A stretch of 55,740 nucleotides of DNA from an uncultured Oscillospiraceae bacterium (GCA_934553255.1 CAKTEZ010000008.1:1-55740); one strand, 5' to 3'. Shown: positions 1-8,439, numbered from the stretch's first letter. Numbers and translations are program-made. The notes: generated by a model from the letters alone, not told the origin.

Positions 1-6
1 ACAAGA

Positions 7-534
7 ATGCCTAACGCAAAAGTCCTGTCTGAAAAGCAGGCGATCGTGGCCTCTCTGACCGAGAAGCTGCAGGGCGCTGCCGCCGGTATCATCGTCGACT
101 ACAAGGGCATCACCGTCGCTGAGGACACTGCTCTCCGCGCCGAGTGCCGCAAGAACGAAGTTGATTATGCCGTCGTCAAGAACACGCTCCTTCGCTTTGC
201 TTTCAACAATGTCGGTCTCAATGAGCTTGATGAGCAGCTCAACGGCACCACGGCTCTCGCGGTTGCGAGCGACCCTGTCGCTCCCGCCCGTGTCATCGCC
301 GACTACGCCAAGAAGCTCAACGGCAAGTTCGAGATCAAGGGCGGCTTCATGGATGGCAAGGTCGTCGATATGGCCACCATCAATGCTCTCGCCGCGATCC
401 CCGCGCTGCCTGTCCTGCAGGCTCAGGTACTCGGCACGATGCTCGCGCCCATCACCAGCCTTGCCTGCGTCCTCAAGCAGATCGCTGAGAAGGTCGGCGC
501 TCCCGCTGAGGCGGCCGAAGCCGCTGCCGAGTGA
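7..534 (+). CDS. rplJ: Ribosomal protein L10 (uL10)
   Basis: 175-aa L10, the base of the ribosomal stalk: its N-terminal globular domain binds 23S rRNA with L11, and its C-terminal helix carries the L7/L12 dimers. The N-terminus ([16 protein letters not shown]), the [11 protein letters not shown] segment and the Ala-rich tail ([11 protein letters not shown]) are typical, and the length fits the family (about 165-175 aa). Only six bases precede the ATG, so the ribosome site and any autoregulatory L10 leader lie outside the window. rplL follows after 53 bp with its own strong ribosome site, as in the usual rplJ-rplL pair. Identification is secure. Confidence 0.97.
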   Translation: MPNAKVLSEKQAIVASLTEKLQGAAAGIIVDYKGITVAEDTALRAECRKNEVDYAVVKNTLLRFAFNNVGLNELDEQLNGTTALAVASDPVAPARVIADYAKKLNGKFEIKGGFMDGKVVDMATINALAAIPALPVLQAQVLGTMLAPITSLACVLKQIAEKVGAPAEAAEAAAE

Positions 535-587
535 TTCGGAACCACACAACAAAAACAAACAACAATCTAAATCAGGAGGATATTACA

Positions 588-959
588 ATGTCTGAAAAGA
601 TCACTGCTATGATCGAAGAGATCAAGGGCCTTACCGTTCTGGAGCTCTCTGAGCTCGTCCACGCGCTCGAGGAAGAGTTCGGCGTTTCCGCCGCCGCCAT
701 GGCCGCTCCCGCTGCCGGCGCTGCCGCTCCCGCTGCCGAGGAGAAGACCGAGTTCGACGTCATCCTCGCCGGTTTCGACGCCGCCGCCAAGATCAAGGTC
801 ATTAAGATCGTCCGCGAACTCACCGGTCTGGGCCTGGCCGAGGCCAAGGCTTTCGTCGAGTCCGCTCCCAAGGCCGTCAAGGAAGGCGTTTCCAAGGACG
901 ATGCCGAGGCGCTCAAGAAGCAGCTCGAAGAGTCCGGCGCGAAGGTCGAGATCAAGTAA
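588..959 (+). CDS. rplL: Ribosomal protein L7/L12 (bL12)
   Basis: 123-aa stalk protein that recruits translational GTPases to the ribosome. Visible parts are an N-terminal dimerisation helix pair (residues 1-33, ending [11 protein letters not shown]), an Ala/Pro-rich hinge (about 34-52) and a C-terminal domain (53-123) with the conserved EKTEFDVIL start, [19 protein letters not shown] and [11 protein letters not shown] end. The open frame extends upstream to 531, but the ATG at 588 is preceded by AGGAGG at 574-579 and gives the family's normal N-terminus. A strong terminator follows at once, so this is the last gene of its operon. Confidence 0.98.
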   Translation: MSEKITAMIEEIKGLTVLELSELVHALEEEFGVSAAAMAAPAAGAAAPAAEEKTEFDVILAGFDAAAKIKVIKIVRELTGLGLAEAKAFVESAPKAVKEGVSKDDAEALKKQLEESGAKVEIK

Positions 960-976
960 TTTCACCCAACCGTTTG

Positions 977-1011
977 AAAAAGCGGCAGCTCTCAGGAGCT
1001 GCCGCTTTTTT
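977..1011 (+). terminator. Rho-independent terminator after rplL
   Basis: A GC-rich inverted repeat (AGCGGCAGCTC / GAGCTGCCGCT, 4-nt loop) is flanked by a run of A and followed by TTTTTT. It lies 17 bp past the rplL stop. The flanking A run also makes it usable on the minus strand. Confidence 0.93.
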
Positions 1012-1080
1012 GCGCGGTTCGGGCGGCTTTATTCTCTGCGGACGAATTCGGGACACGCCGCGCACACCTCCGCACCATGT

Positions 1081-1114
1081 GAATACCGGCAGCCCGCAAG
1101 GGCTGCCGGTATTC
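1081..1114. repeat. 15-bp perfect inverted repeat with GCAA loop
   Basis: Arms at 1081-1095 and 1100-1114 are perfectly complementary and enclose a GCAA tetraloop (GNRA type). It lies 37 bp beyond the stop of the minus-strand flavoprotein gene at 1151. There is no U-tract on either side, so it looks more like a 3'-end stabilising or factor-dependent termination hairpin than a standard intrinsic terminator. The rest of 1012-1150 holds nothing else I recognise. Confidence 0.6.
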
Positions 1115-1150
1115 TGCACAGAGAGCAATTTTCTTCTTTTCCGAGGAAGC

Positions 1151-3424
1151 TCACACGAGAGCGGCGGTACTCCACGCGGCGCGGTTGCCGGTGAGCAGGT
1201 TGCCCGCCTGCAGAGAGTCGCCGATGTTGTAGATCTCGGGCGCGACATGCGCTTCGACGGCGGCATAGTAGGGATCCTGATTGGCGGCGCGGCCCATGCA
1301 CAGCACGACGAGGTCGCTGGGGAGAGACTCGATAAGGCTCTCGGGACCCATCTTGGGCGCGAGAGGATTGTCGATATTCTTGGGGATCACAGGCGTCCAG
1401 GTGCAGTACGGATCGGGTACGCCCTTGGAGATGTTGCGTTCGATCTTGACGGCGTTGTTCTCACCGAAGCCGACGACCTTGGCACAGTTGATGAGCTTGC
1501 CGCCCGCCTTCTCGAAGTAGTGGATAAGGTGGCCGCGGTTCGCGGTGCAGGCGCCGTCCATCATGTACTTGAGCATTTCAACGACCGTGACCTTGCAGTT
1601 TTTCTCATACTGCAGCCAGTAGGCGGTCTCCATGCCGACGCTGCCGCCGCCGATGACGACAACGCGCTTGGCCTCGCCGAGCAGCTCGGGCTTGTTGAGC
1701 AGGTCTACGCCGTCCACGACCTTGGCGTCCTGAATGCCGGGGATGGGGGGCAGCTTACCGCTGCCGTAGGCGCCGACGGCGAACACGACCGCGTCGAAGC
1801 CCTCCTTCTTGAGGAAGTCGTTATCGACCTCGGTGTTGAGCTTGACCTTGATGCCCTTGGCCTTTTCGACCTGCGTGATGAGCCATTCGGTGTAGTTCAT
1901 CATGTCGAACTTCACCATCGGGCGGGAGGCGGGCCAAAGCTTGCCGCCCAGACGGTCGGACTTTTCGTAGATCTCGACCTTGTGGCCGCGGTCCGCGGCG
2001 ACGAGGGCAAAGTTCATACCGGCGCTGCCGCCGCCGATGACGGCGATACGCTTGGCCTTCTCCGCCTTCGGGAACTTCTTGGGCATGACATCCTCAAAGC
2101 CGGTGCGCGGGTTGACGGCGCACTGGGGATGACCGCCCTCGACGAATTCGTTGACGCAGCCCTCCTGACAGCCGATGCACGGGCGAATATCCTCGACCTT
2201 GCCGGCGTAGGCCTTGTTGCACCAGTCGGGGTCCGCGAGGACAGGACGGCCGAGCATGACCATGTCGCACTTGCCGTCGCGCAGCGCCTGCTCCGCGAGG
2301 TCGGGGTAGCCGAGCTTACCGACGGCGACGATGGGAACGGAAATGCCGACATTGGACTTCACGCCGCGCGCGGCGAAGTATTCCTTGGCGACCTTGCTGA
2401 CATCGAGGAAGCAGCCGGCGGGCATGCCCGCAGGCGGGTGCGGCAGCCACCAGTTGTCGTAGCAGCCGAGGTCCACATCGAACATATCGACGCCTGCCTT
2501 GACGAGGTTTTCCATGTAATCCAGCGTGTCGGCAATGGAGCGGCCGTTCTGGAAATTCTTGAGGCTCTTGACCTTGTCCATGCGCTCGCCGTAGGTCTCG
2601 TTAAGGGCGAGGGAGAGGTCGATGCGGTACATGATGGGGAAATAGGGGCCGACGCGCTTGCGGATCTGCTTGATGAGATCAATGCCGAAGCGCTGCCAGT
2701 CGGCGTACTTACCGGCCTTGCGGCGGTTGAAGGCGGGAGAGGTGAGCTGATCGAGGAGGTAGCCCTCGTGACCGTGCAGATACACGCCGTCCATCCCCAT
2801 GACCTTTGCGTCCAGCGCGGCCTGACCGGCGTTGCGGATGATTCGGTCGCACTCAAAGTCGATGAGCGGACGGCAGGGGACCTCGGGCAGATAGAAGTTG
2901 GGGTTGACGGAGGCGGAGACGGGCAGCTGATATTTGTTCAGCAGGCAGGTTGGCGCGCCGACGCGGCCGAGGCCGGGCGTGAGCTGAATAAAGATGCGGC
3001 TGCCGCGGGCGTGGACGCCCTGCGCCAGATCGCGCCAGCCCATGTGGTTGGTGCGCGTGCCGTCAATGCGGGGGAAGTAGGAGAAGTTGCCCTTTTCCGT
3101 CACGGTGGAGTCGATATGGTGGCTGATGGGGATCAGGCCCGTGGTCAGCAGGCCGACGCCGCCCTCGGCGCGGGCAAAGAAATACTGAAGCATCTTGTCG
3201 TTGGGCCGGCCGGTCTCCTCGGCCATCTGGCAGTTGCCCATGGGAGCCATGACAAGGCGGTTTTTCACCTTGAGTTTGTTGATCTGGATGGGGGAGAAGA
3301 GCGTATCGTAGGGATACAGCTCCTTCGTCATGCGGGCGGCTCCACCCGCGCAGTTGCAGGAATTGGTCTGGAACCAGTTGCCATAGCTGTTGACGAGCTG
3401 CTGGACCAATGCATCAGTTTTCAT
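1151..3424 (-). CDS. Old-yellow-enzyme family FMN/FAD/4Fe-4S NADH-dependent reductase (dienoyl-CoA reductase / BaiCD-like)
   Basis: 757-aa two-part flavoprotein. Residues about 33-410 form the FMN-binding TIM barrel (start YDTLFSPIQINKLKVKNR, HGHEGYLLDQLTSP loop near 217). A CX2CX3CX11C cluster (C416, C419, C423, C435) binds 4Fe-4S, and the C-terminal half carries two dinucleotide sites (IGGGSAG near 464, IGGGSVG near 575) for FAD and NAD(P)H. Family members (FadH, trimethylamine dehydrogenase, BaiCD) reduce activated C=C bonds of acyl-CoA or steroid substrates. The ATG at 3424 has GAGG nine bases upstream; a GTG at 3439 overlaps that site and an ATG at 3331 (Met32, MTKELYPYD) also has GGTGGAG. 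An N-terminal extension of about 31 aa with NSCNCAGG is unusual. It diverges from the CooC/HgdB-like operon, which suggests a related redox role. The substrate is unknown. Confidence 0.88.
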   Translation of the reverse strand: MKTDALVQQLVNSYGNWFQTNSCNCAGGAARMTKELYPYDTLFSPIQINKLKVKNRLVMAPMGNCQMAEETGRPNDKMLQYFFARAEGGVGLLTTGLIPISHHIDSTVTEKGNFSYFPRIDGTRTNHMGWRDLAQGVHARGSRIFIQLTPGLGRVGAPTCLLNKYQLPVSASVNPNFYLPEVPCRPLIDFECDRIIRNAGQAALDAKVMGMDGVYLHGHEGYLLDQLTSPAFNRRKAGKYADWQRFGIDLIKQIRKRVGPYFPIMYRIDLSLALNETYGERMDKVKSLKNFQNGRSIADTLDYMENLVKAGVDMFDVDLGCYDNWWLPHPPAGMPAGCFLDVSKVAKEYFAARGVKSNVGISVPIVAVGKLGYPDLAEQALRDGKCDMVMLGRPVLADPDWCNKAYAGKVEDIRPCIGCQEGCVNEFVEGGHPQCAVNPRTGFEDVMPKKFPKAEKAKRIAVIGGGSAGMNFALVAADRGHKVEIYEKSDRLGGKLWPASRPMVKFDMMNYTEWLITQVEKAKGIKVKLNTEVDNDFLKKEGFDAVVFAVGAYGSGKLPPIPGIQDAKVVDGVDLLNKPELLGEAKRVVVIGGGSVGMETAYWLQYEKNCKVTVVEMLKYMMDGACTANRGHLIHYFEKAGGKLINCAKVVGFGENNAVKIERNISKGVPDPYCTWTPVIPKNIDNPLAPKMGPESLIESLPSDLVVLCMGRAANQDPYYAAVEAHVAPEIYNIGDSLQAGNLLTGNRAAWSTAALV

Positions 3425-3503
3425 AGACGATTTCCTCACTTCCTGAAATAGGGTACCCGCGCATCACACGGCGCGCAGTACGACGATACAAAACATTAAG
3501 TAT

Positions 3504-3532
3504 ACTATAGCATGAAAAGCGCCGAAAAGCAA
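3504..3532 (-). promoter_or_regulatory. Sigma-A promoter for the flavoprotein gene
   Basis: On the minus strand, TTGCTT and TATAGT are separated by 17 bp with an extended -10 (TGC before TATAGT). It lies about 80 bp upstream of the start at 3424. Confidence 0.8.
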
Positions 3533-3572
3533 CAAGAAAAACAAAATTTCGGCAGGAAAGGCGAAAATGTTG

Positions 3573-3601
3573 TTGTAAATCGACAAAATGTATGGTACGA
3601 T
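3573..3601 (+). promoter_or_regulatory. Sigma-A promoter for the CooC/HgdB-like operon
   Basis: TTGTAA and TACGAT are separated by 17 bp, with TGG giving an extended -10. It sits 45 bp upstream of the ATG at 3647. It is back to back with the minus-strand promoter, about 40 bp away, so one regulator bound between them could control both directions. No clear operator was recognised. Confidence 0.8.
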
Positions 3602-3646
3602 ACAAAAAGTGAAATATGCCTAAAAATCAGGAGATGAAGACAGACG

Positions 3647-4396
3647 ATGGCGCAGGCGAAGATCATTGCGGTGGCGGGTAAGGGCGGCGTCGGAAAGACA
3701 TCGCTGAGCGCGGCGGTCGTCCGTGTGTTGACGGAGCGGTATCCCGACGCGCGACTGCTTGCCATCGACGCGGATCCCGCGGTGGGACTTGCCACCGCGC
3801 TGGGGATCGAGGTGCGCGAAACGCTTGACGATATTCGCCGCTCCATGGCCTCCGGCACGACGAAAAATGCCGCCGACGAGCTGTTTTCCGAAGCACGCTT
3901 TCGCCTGTTCGACGCGATGGCGGAGGAGCGCGGCTTTGCCTTCCTCGCCATTGGGCGGCCCGAAACGGCAGGCTGCTACTGCACGGTCAACGGCTATCTC
4001 AAGCAGGTCATCTCCCTGCTCGCGCAGGACTTCGATTATGTGGTCATCGACGGCGAGGCCGGCATCGAGCAGGTCAACCGCCGCGTGATGGAAAAGGTGA
4101 CGCACCTGCTGCTCATCACGGACCAGAGCCGCAAGGGGCGCCAGGTGATCGAGACCGTCAAGCAGGTGGCGGACGAGTTGGTGATGTACGAGCGCTGCGG
4201 CGTGATCGTCAACCGCGCGACGCGGCCGGAGCTGACGGCGGACGCGGCATTTCCCGCCCCGCTGCTCGCGGTCGTCGAGCCGGACGCGCAGCAGGCGCGC
4301 AACGACATGGAGGGCAAGACCGTTTTTGACCTTGACGAAAACTCCAACATGATCCGGGGAGCGCGCGAGGCGCTCCGCAAGATAGAGCTTCTTTAG
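3647..4396 (+). CDS. CooC/AcsF-type P-loop ATPase (MinD-like metallochaperone family)
   Basis: 249-aa ATPase of the SIMIBI/MinD class. The deviant Walker A motif GKGGVGKT is at residues 11-18, IDADP at 40-44, and YVVIDGEAGIEQVNRR holds the Walker B region. The diagnostic feature is the C-x-C pair in GCYCTVNGYLK (C110, C112), matching the metal-binding pair of CooC, which matures the nickel cluster of CO dehydrogenase; AcsF does the same for acetyl-CoA synthase. No CO dehydrogenase gene is nearby: the ATPase heads an operon of HgdB-like subunits, their activator and an acetyl-CoA-synthase-like fragment. I infer metal or Fe-S cluster insertion, or ATP-driven activation, for that complex. An AGGAG lies about 13 bases before the ATG. 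The family call is firm; the client is inferred. Confidence 0.85.
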   Translation: MAQAKIIAVAGKGGVGKTSLSAAVVRVLTERYPDARLLAIDADPAVGLATALGIEVRETLDDIRRSMASGTTKNAADELFSEARFRLFDAMAEERGFAFLAIGRPETAGCYCTVNGYLKQVISLLAQDFDYVVIDGEAGIEQVNRRVMEKVTHLLLITDQSRKGRQVIETVKQVADELVMYERCGVIVNRATRPELTADAAFPAPLLAVVEPDAQQARNDMEGKTVFDLDENSNMIRGAREALRKIELL

Positions 4397-4424
4397 GGAG
4401 AAATTTTGAAAAGAGGTGTGTTGT

Positions 4425-5621
4425 TTGAAAGACCTGAAGCATCTGATCTACTTTGAGAGCCTTCTGGACAACGCCGACAACGAGCTTGTGGAGCAGGCGA
4501 AAGCCGAGGGCGGCCTTGCCGTCGGCTATACCTGCTACCATATGCCGGAGCCATTGCTCAATGTCGGCAACTGCTTCTCGGTGCGCCTGCGCGCGCCGCG
4601 GACCGGCTCGCTGGACATTGCGACATACTATATGTCCAATTATACCTGCGAATTTGCCCGCGCGCTGGTCGAGCGCGGCATCGAGGGCGGCTACCAGTTT
4701 CTCGATGCGCTGGCGGGCGTGGACGCCTGCTCGATGATGAACCGCGCGATGGAGCATTTTGAGATATTGCAGATGAACGCCAAGCCGGAATTTTTCGTCA
4801 CGCATTGCGACATTCCCTATAAGATCGAGGATTACACGCTCGCGTCCTATGTCAAGCAGATGCGCCTGCGCGTACTCGACCGCCTGACCGAGGTCTACGG
4901 CGTGGATACCTCCGACGCCGCGATCCGCAAGGCGGTGGAGGAGCATAACGAGGTCTGCCGCATCATCAGCGAGATCGGCGAGCTGCGTAAGGCGGAAAAT
5001 CCCGTCGTCACGGGCTATGAGTTCCATATCCTCAACCTCGTGAGCTTTGCCTGCCCGAAGCGCCTCATTCTCCCCTACCTGCGCGAAACGCTGGAGGAGA
5101 TCAAAAGCCGCGAGCCGGACGAGAAGAGTCCGTTCCGCGCCCGCGTCGCCATCGTCGGCAGCGAGATCGACGATCCGAACCTCACTAAGCTCATCGAAAG
5201 CTGCGGCGCGCTGGTCGTGTCCGACCGCTATTGCTTCGGCTCCACGCCTGGCCGCGAGGTCATCGAGCTGCGCGACGACGAGGACGCGCTCACGCAGGTC
5301 TGCCTGCACATCATGAAGCATTCCGAGTGTGCGCGCTATATCGCCGACGACAAGGTGCTCCAGCGCCGCGAGACGGCGGATCGCCTCGCCCGCGAGTACC
5401 ACGCCGACGGCATCATCTACGAGCAGATGAAGTACTGCGATTACTGGGGCTTCGAGCGCGCGCTCGTCAGCCACATCATGGCCGACGAGTACGGTTGGCC
5501 CGTCCTTTCCATTGACCGGCTGTACAACAACGGCAATTCCGGCCAGCTCCGCACCCGCGTGCAGGCCTTCGTCGAGTCGCTTGAGATCAAGCGCATCCAT
5601 AAGAACGGAGGGCAGAAGTGA
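4425..5621 (+). CDS. 2-hydroxyacyl-CoA dehydratase / benzoyl-CoA reductase family protein (HgdB/BcrC-like), shorter subunit, copy 1
   Basis: 398-aa HgdB/BcrC-fold protein. This superfamily binds a 4Fe-4S cluster at the substrate site and receives single electrons from an ATP-driven activator. The three ligand cysteines sit where expected: C75 (YTCEFARAL, the CPFVR position), C102 (the SCD position) and C338 (KYCDYW, the KFC position). GYTCYHMPEPLL near the N-terminus and SCGALVVSDRYC mid-protein are further conserved features. I chose the TTG at 4425, not the GTG at 4416: AGAGGTG ends six bases before it, and the product then begins MKDLKHLIYFE, matching the paralogue at 12490-13683 (MRDLRHLIYFE). 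It overlaps the next gene by one base (TGATG), implying translational coupling and a heterodimer. The substrate is unknown. Confidence 0.87.
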   Translation: MKDLKHLIYFESLLDNADNELVEQAKAEGGLAVGYTCYHMPEPLLNVGNCFSVRLRAPRTGSLDIATYYMSNYTCEFARALVERGIEGGYQFLDALAGVDACSMMNRAMEHFEILQMNAKPEFFVTHCDIPYKIEDYTLASYVKQMRLRVLDRLTEVYGVDTSDAAIRKAVEEHNEVCRIISEIGELRKAENPVVTGYEFHILNLVSFACPKRLILPYLRETLEEIKSREPDEKSPFRARVAIVGSEIDDPNLTKLIESCGALVVSDRYCFGSTPGREVIELRDDEDALTQVCLHIMKHSECARYIADDKVLQRRETADRLAREYHADGIIYEQMKYCDYWGFERALVSHIMADEYGWPVLSIDRLYNNGNSGQLRTRVQAFVESLEIKRIHKNGGQK

Positions 5622-7405
5622 TGGCAAAGATGAAATTTCCGAACCCCAAGTTCTTCCGCGCGAAGGACAAGATGGACTGGAAGGCGCAGCTTGAGAATAT
5701 GAAGGAGTTCGGCGGCATCGCGCTCGAACTTTTCAAGGAAACCGACTGGAACGCCTTCCTCGCCCGCCAGAAGGACCATGCCATCTCAAATGTCGAGCGC
5801 GTGAAGAGCGAGGCGAAGGCCGTCGCCGCCATGACGAAGGAGGAACGGCTCGAACTGCTGCTCCACGGCGAAAAGCGGCTCGGCAAGCTTTACCGCAAGG
5901 GCGACATGGCGACCGTCCGCCGCGAGTGGCGCGGCGTGGGCGACACGGCCTACGACTTCTACGAGTGGCTGCGTATGTGGGGAATGCTCCTCGGCACATT
6001 CTCCAAGGACCTTGTCCCCGCGCTGAACATGACGCTGCATTACCGTTGGATGATCTCCTATATGTGTTGCGTCGGCTTTATGGATAAGAACATCATGGGT
6101 CAGCGCGGCAGCGCCCTGCGTATGAGCCACCTGATGATCTACGACATTTTCCGCTATGTGGCCGAGAACCTTGTCCTGCAGGCCAAGGGCGACCGCAAGA
6201 ACGGCAACAGCGAGGAGCTGAACAAGAAGGTCGTTCTGTTCGACGAAATGACCATGGGTCAGATCATGGCGGGCTTCCCCGACCTGATCGGCATTCCGTA
6301 CCAGCTCTTCGCGGTGTTTCTGGTCAGCGAGATCGACCAGCTCACCTGCGTGCCGTACATCGACGCGGTGGAGTCCTTTGGCCTCCCCGCAGACACCTGC
6401 CCCGTGCCGTCGAGCGAGTGCGGTGCGCTCGTCATCGACGCGCTGCCCCACATGGGTTCGTGCTTCATCTCCAGCTCCATGCCCTGCGACGGTTCGACCA
6501 TGGCTTCAAGCTATGTCGCCCGGCGCTTCCCCGACCTGCCGGTATTCCACCTGTGCTTCCCCGTGCGCTACGAGGACGAGGAGACCGTACAGATGGGCGC
6601 GGAGGACATCCGCCATTGCATCAGATTTATCGAGGAGCGGACCGGCGCGAAGTGGAACTGGGACGCGTATTTCGCCGCAATGAAGCGCTTCAACATGGAG
6701 ACCGGCTTCGAGCTGGAAAAGTGGGAAGTCAATAAGACCGCGCATCCGCAGATCATCGGTCCGTGCTACGAGCTGTTCCGCAAGTGGAACTACGAGATGG
6801 ACGGCGGCATCGACCCGCGCGTCGTCAAGACCTGTCAGAAGGTCAACAAAATTCTCCTCAAGGCTTACGAGCGCAAGGAGGAGGCGTGGCCCGGCAAGAT
6901 GAAGTACCGCGGCATCGTGTGGTCCTGCCCCGCGCACTACTACGCGAACTTCTCCAACTGGCTGGCGAACTGCTGGGGCATCGACATTCTCGTGGAGATG
7001 GAGAGCCTTAACTTCACCAAGCCCCTCGAGACCGAGGACAAGGAGGAGGCGCTGCGCGACCTCGCCCGTCTGTACGAGCGCATGGTTATGCGCCGCCACA
7101 CGAACGGCGGCTACCAGAATGTCGTGGACGAGCTGTGGCGTCAGTGCGAGGCGTGGAACGCCAATATCATCATCATGTATCAGAATGTCGCCTGCAAGAA
7201 CATGGCGACCGTGCAGGGCATTCTCGACGAGCAGGGCCGCGAACGCGGCTACCACATGATCTGGATCGAACACGATCTGATGGACCCGCGCACCGTATCC
7301 CGCAAGACCATGCGCGACAAGGTCAACGAATATATGCGTACGGTCATGCGCGCCGAGCCGATCGACCCGACGCTGTGCGACTTCGACGACGAAAATTGTA
7401 TGTAA
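5621..7405 (+). CDS. HgdB/BcrC-family protein, long subunit, copy 1
   Basis: 594-aa partner of the preceding subunit, longer than ordinary dehydratase or reductase subunits (about 380-440 aa) because of an extra N-terminal region of roughly 150-200 residues rich in Lys, Arg and aromatics. Cysteines shared with the paralogue at 10832-12490 are C260 (GLPADTCP), C289 (PCDGS) and C525 (ACKNM), the likely cluster ligands, plus C436 and C451 in the WSC...NCWG block. GGAGGG at 5607-5612 lies eight bases before the ATG at 5621; a GTG at 5618 is less well placed. The conserved tail (AEPIDP...DFDD) recurs in the paralogue. Membership of the HgdB-type fold rests on the spacing of the cysteines and on the context; function beyond that is not readable. 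Confidence 0.8.
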   Translation: MAKMKFPNPKFFRAKDKMDWKAQLENMKEFGGIALELFKETDWNAFLARQKDHAISNVERVKSEAKAVAAMTKEERLELLLHGEKRLGKLYRKGDMATVRREWRGVGDTAYDFYEWLRMWGMLLGTFSKDLVPALNMTLHYRWMISYMCCVGFMDKNIMGQRGSALRMSHLMIYDIFRYVAENLVLQAKGDRKNGNSEELNKKVVLFDEMTMGQIMAGFPDLIGIPYQLFAVFLVSEIDQLTCVPYIDAVESFGLPADTCPVPSSECGALVIDALPHMGSCFISSSMPCDGSTMASSYVARRFPDLPVFHLCFPVRYEDEETVQMGAEDIRHCIRFIEERTGAKWNWDAYFAAMKRFNMETGFELEKWEVNKTAHPQIIGPCYELFRKWNYEMDGGIDPRVVKTCQKVNKILLKAYERKEEAWPGKMKYRGIVWSCPAHYYANFSNWLANCWGIDILVEMESLNFTKPLETEDKEEALRDLARLYERMVMRRHTNGGYQNVVDELWRQCEAWNANIIIMYQNVACKNMATVQGILDEQGRERGYHMIWIEHDLMDPRTVSRKTMRDKVNEYMRTVMRAEPIDPTLCDFDDENCM

Positions 7406-7453
7406 GTGTGTAAAACCATTCGGAAATAATTGATATTTGAAGGAGAAAATACC

Positions 7454-8248
7454 ATGAAATATTACGGCGGCTGCGATGTTGGCTCCACCTACACCAAGGC
7501 GGTCATTCTGGACGAGACGGGCAAGATCTGCGCGGATACCACCATCCGCAGCAAGATCAACTCCGAAGTTTCCGCGAAGCTTGCGATGGAAGAGGTCCTC
7601 GGCAAGGTCGGCCTTTCTTCCTCTGAGGAGCTGGGCTACCTCATCGGCACGGGCTACGGCCGCAACAAGGTCCCGTTCGCGGACGAGAACATCTCCGAGA
7701 TCTCCTGCCATGCCATGGGCGTCCACGTTACCGATCCCAGCGTCAAGGCCATCATCGACATCGGCGGTCAGGACGTCAAGGGCATTTCCATCGACACCGA
7801 CGGCACGGTGAAGAACTTCGCCATGAACGACAAGTGCGCCGCCGGTACCGGCCGCTTCTACGAGGCCATGGCGCGCAGCTTCGAAATGTCGCTGCCCGAG
7901 TTTTCTCAGCTGTCCCTGACGGCGAAGAATGTCATTCCCATCACCGCGCAGTGTACCGTTTTCGCCGAGAGCGAGGTCATCACCCTCGTCGGCGAGGGCA
8001 AGCCCATGGACGAGATCGCCGCGGGCATCCAGATGGCGGTCGCCAAGCGCTGCTTCGTCATGGCGAAGAAGGCGGGCGCGGTGGACTCCATCACGCTCAC
8101 CGGAGGCTGCGCGAAGAACGCGGGTCTCAAGCAGGCCATCGAGCGCGTACTCAAGCTCAAGGTCATCGACCTCAAGACCGACCCCCAGCTGATGGGCGCG
8201 CTCGGCGCGGCGGAGTATGCACGCCAGAAGGGTATGGCCAAGGCGTAA
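7454..8248 (+). CDS. ATP-dependent activator of HgdB-type enzymes (HgdC/BadG family)
   Basis: 264-aa activator of the ASKHA fold. Family members form a homodimer bridged by one 4Fe-4S cluster and couple ATP hydrolysis to single-electron injection into the dehydratase or reductase. Visible motifs are DVGSTYTK (phosphate 1, residues 8-15), DIGGQD (102-107), NDKCAAGTGRF with C128, AQCTVFAESE with C167, and LTGGCAKN. The two cysteines lie almost exactly where HgdC of Acidaminococcus has them (about 127 and 166). The ATG at 7454 is preceded by GAAGGAGAAA; the upstream in-frame TTG at 7430 would add eight uncharacteristic residues. It is the only activator in the window, so it may serve both HgdB-like pairs. 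Confidence 0.95.
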   Translation: MKYYGGCDVGSTYTKAVILDETGKICADTTIRSKINSEVSAKLAMEEVLGKVGLSSSEELGYLIGTGYGRNKVPFADENISEISCHAMGVHVTDPSVKAIIDIGGQDVKGISIDTDGTVKNFAMNDKCAAGTGRFYEAMARSFEMSLPEFSQLSLTAKNVIPITAQCTVFAESEVITLVGEGKPMDEIAAGIQMAVAKRCFVMAKKAGAVDSITLTGGCAKNAGLKQAIERVLKLKVIDLKTDPQLMGALGAAEYARQKGMAKA

Positions 8249-8269
8249 GCGGAAAACAGGAGGTTTTCG

Positions 8270-8437
8270 ATGAAAAATCTGTTCAAGTTCATTCTCAAGC
8301 TCGCGTCCATTCTCTCGGTCGTCATCGGCGTGCTGTTCGTGGTCTACTTCTGGAACCTTGACCAGAAGCTGCTTGGCTGGTGCTACATTCAGGTCAACAA
8401 GATCTTCGACCGTAAGAAGGCCGACATCAAGTTCTGA
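8270..8437 (+). CDS. 55-aa single-pass membrane protein of the HgdB-like operon, copy 1
   Basis: A small gene with a good ribosome site (ACAGGAGG, seven bases before the ATG). The product has a basic N-terminus (MKNLFKF), one hydrophobic helix (about residues 9-27, SILSVVIGVLFVVYFW) and a short polar tail (NKIFDRKKADIKF). It matches the C-terminal half of the 96-aa protein at 10523-10813: KLA(S/A)IL, VLF(V/A)V and (N/D)LD(Q/G)KLL align in register. Each HgdB-like pair therefore has its own version, which argues that it is real and functionally tied to the complex, perhaps as a membrane anchor. I know no named family for it. Confidence 0.78.
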   Translation: MKNLFKFILKLASILSVVIGVLFVVYFWNLDQKLLGWCYIQVNKIFDRKKADIKF

Positions 8438-8439
8438 CG

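Noticed and set aside
974..3451. A very long open frame on the plus strand across the flavoprotein gene
   Set aside because: It is the antisense shadow of the OYE-type gene, caused by high GC; its translation has no recognisable domain, while the minus strand shows complete motifs.
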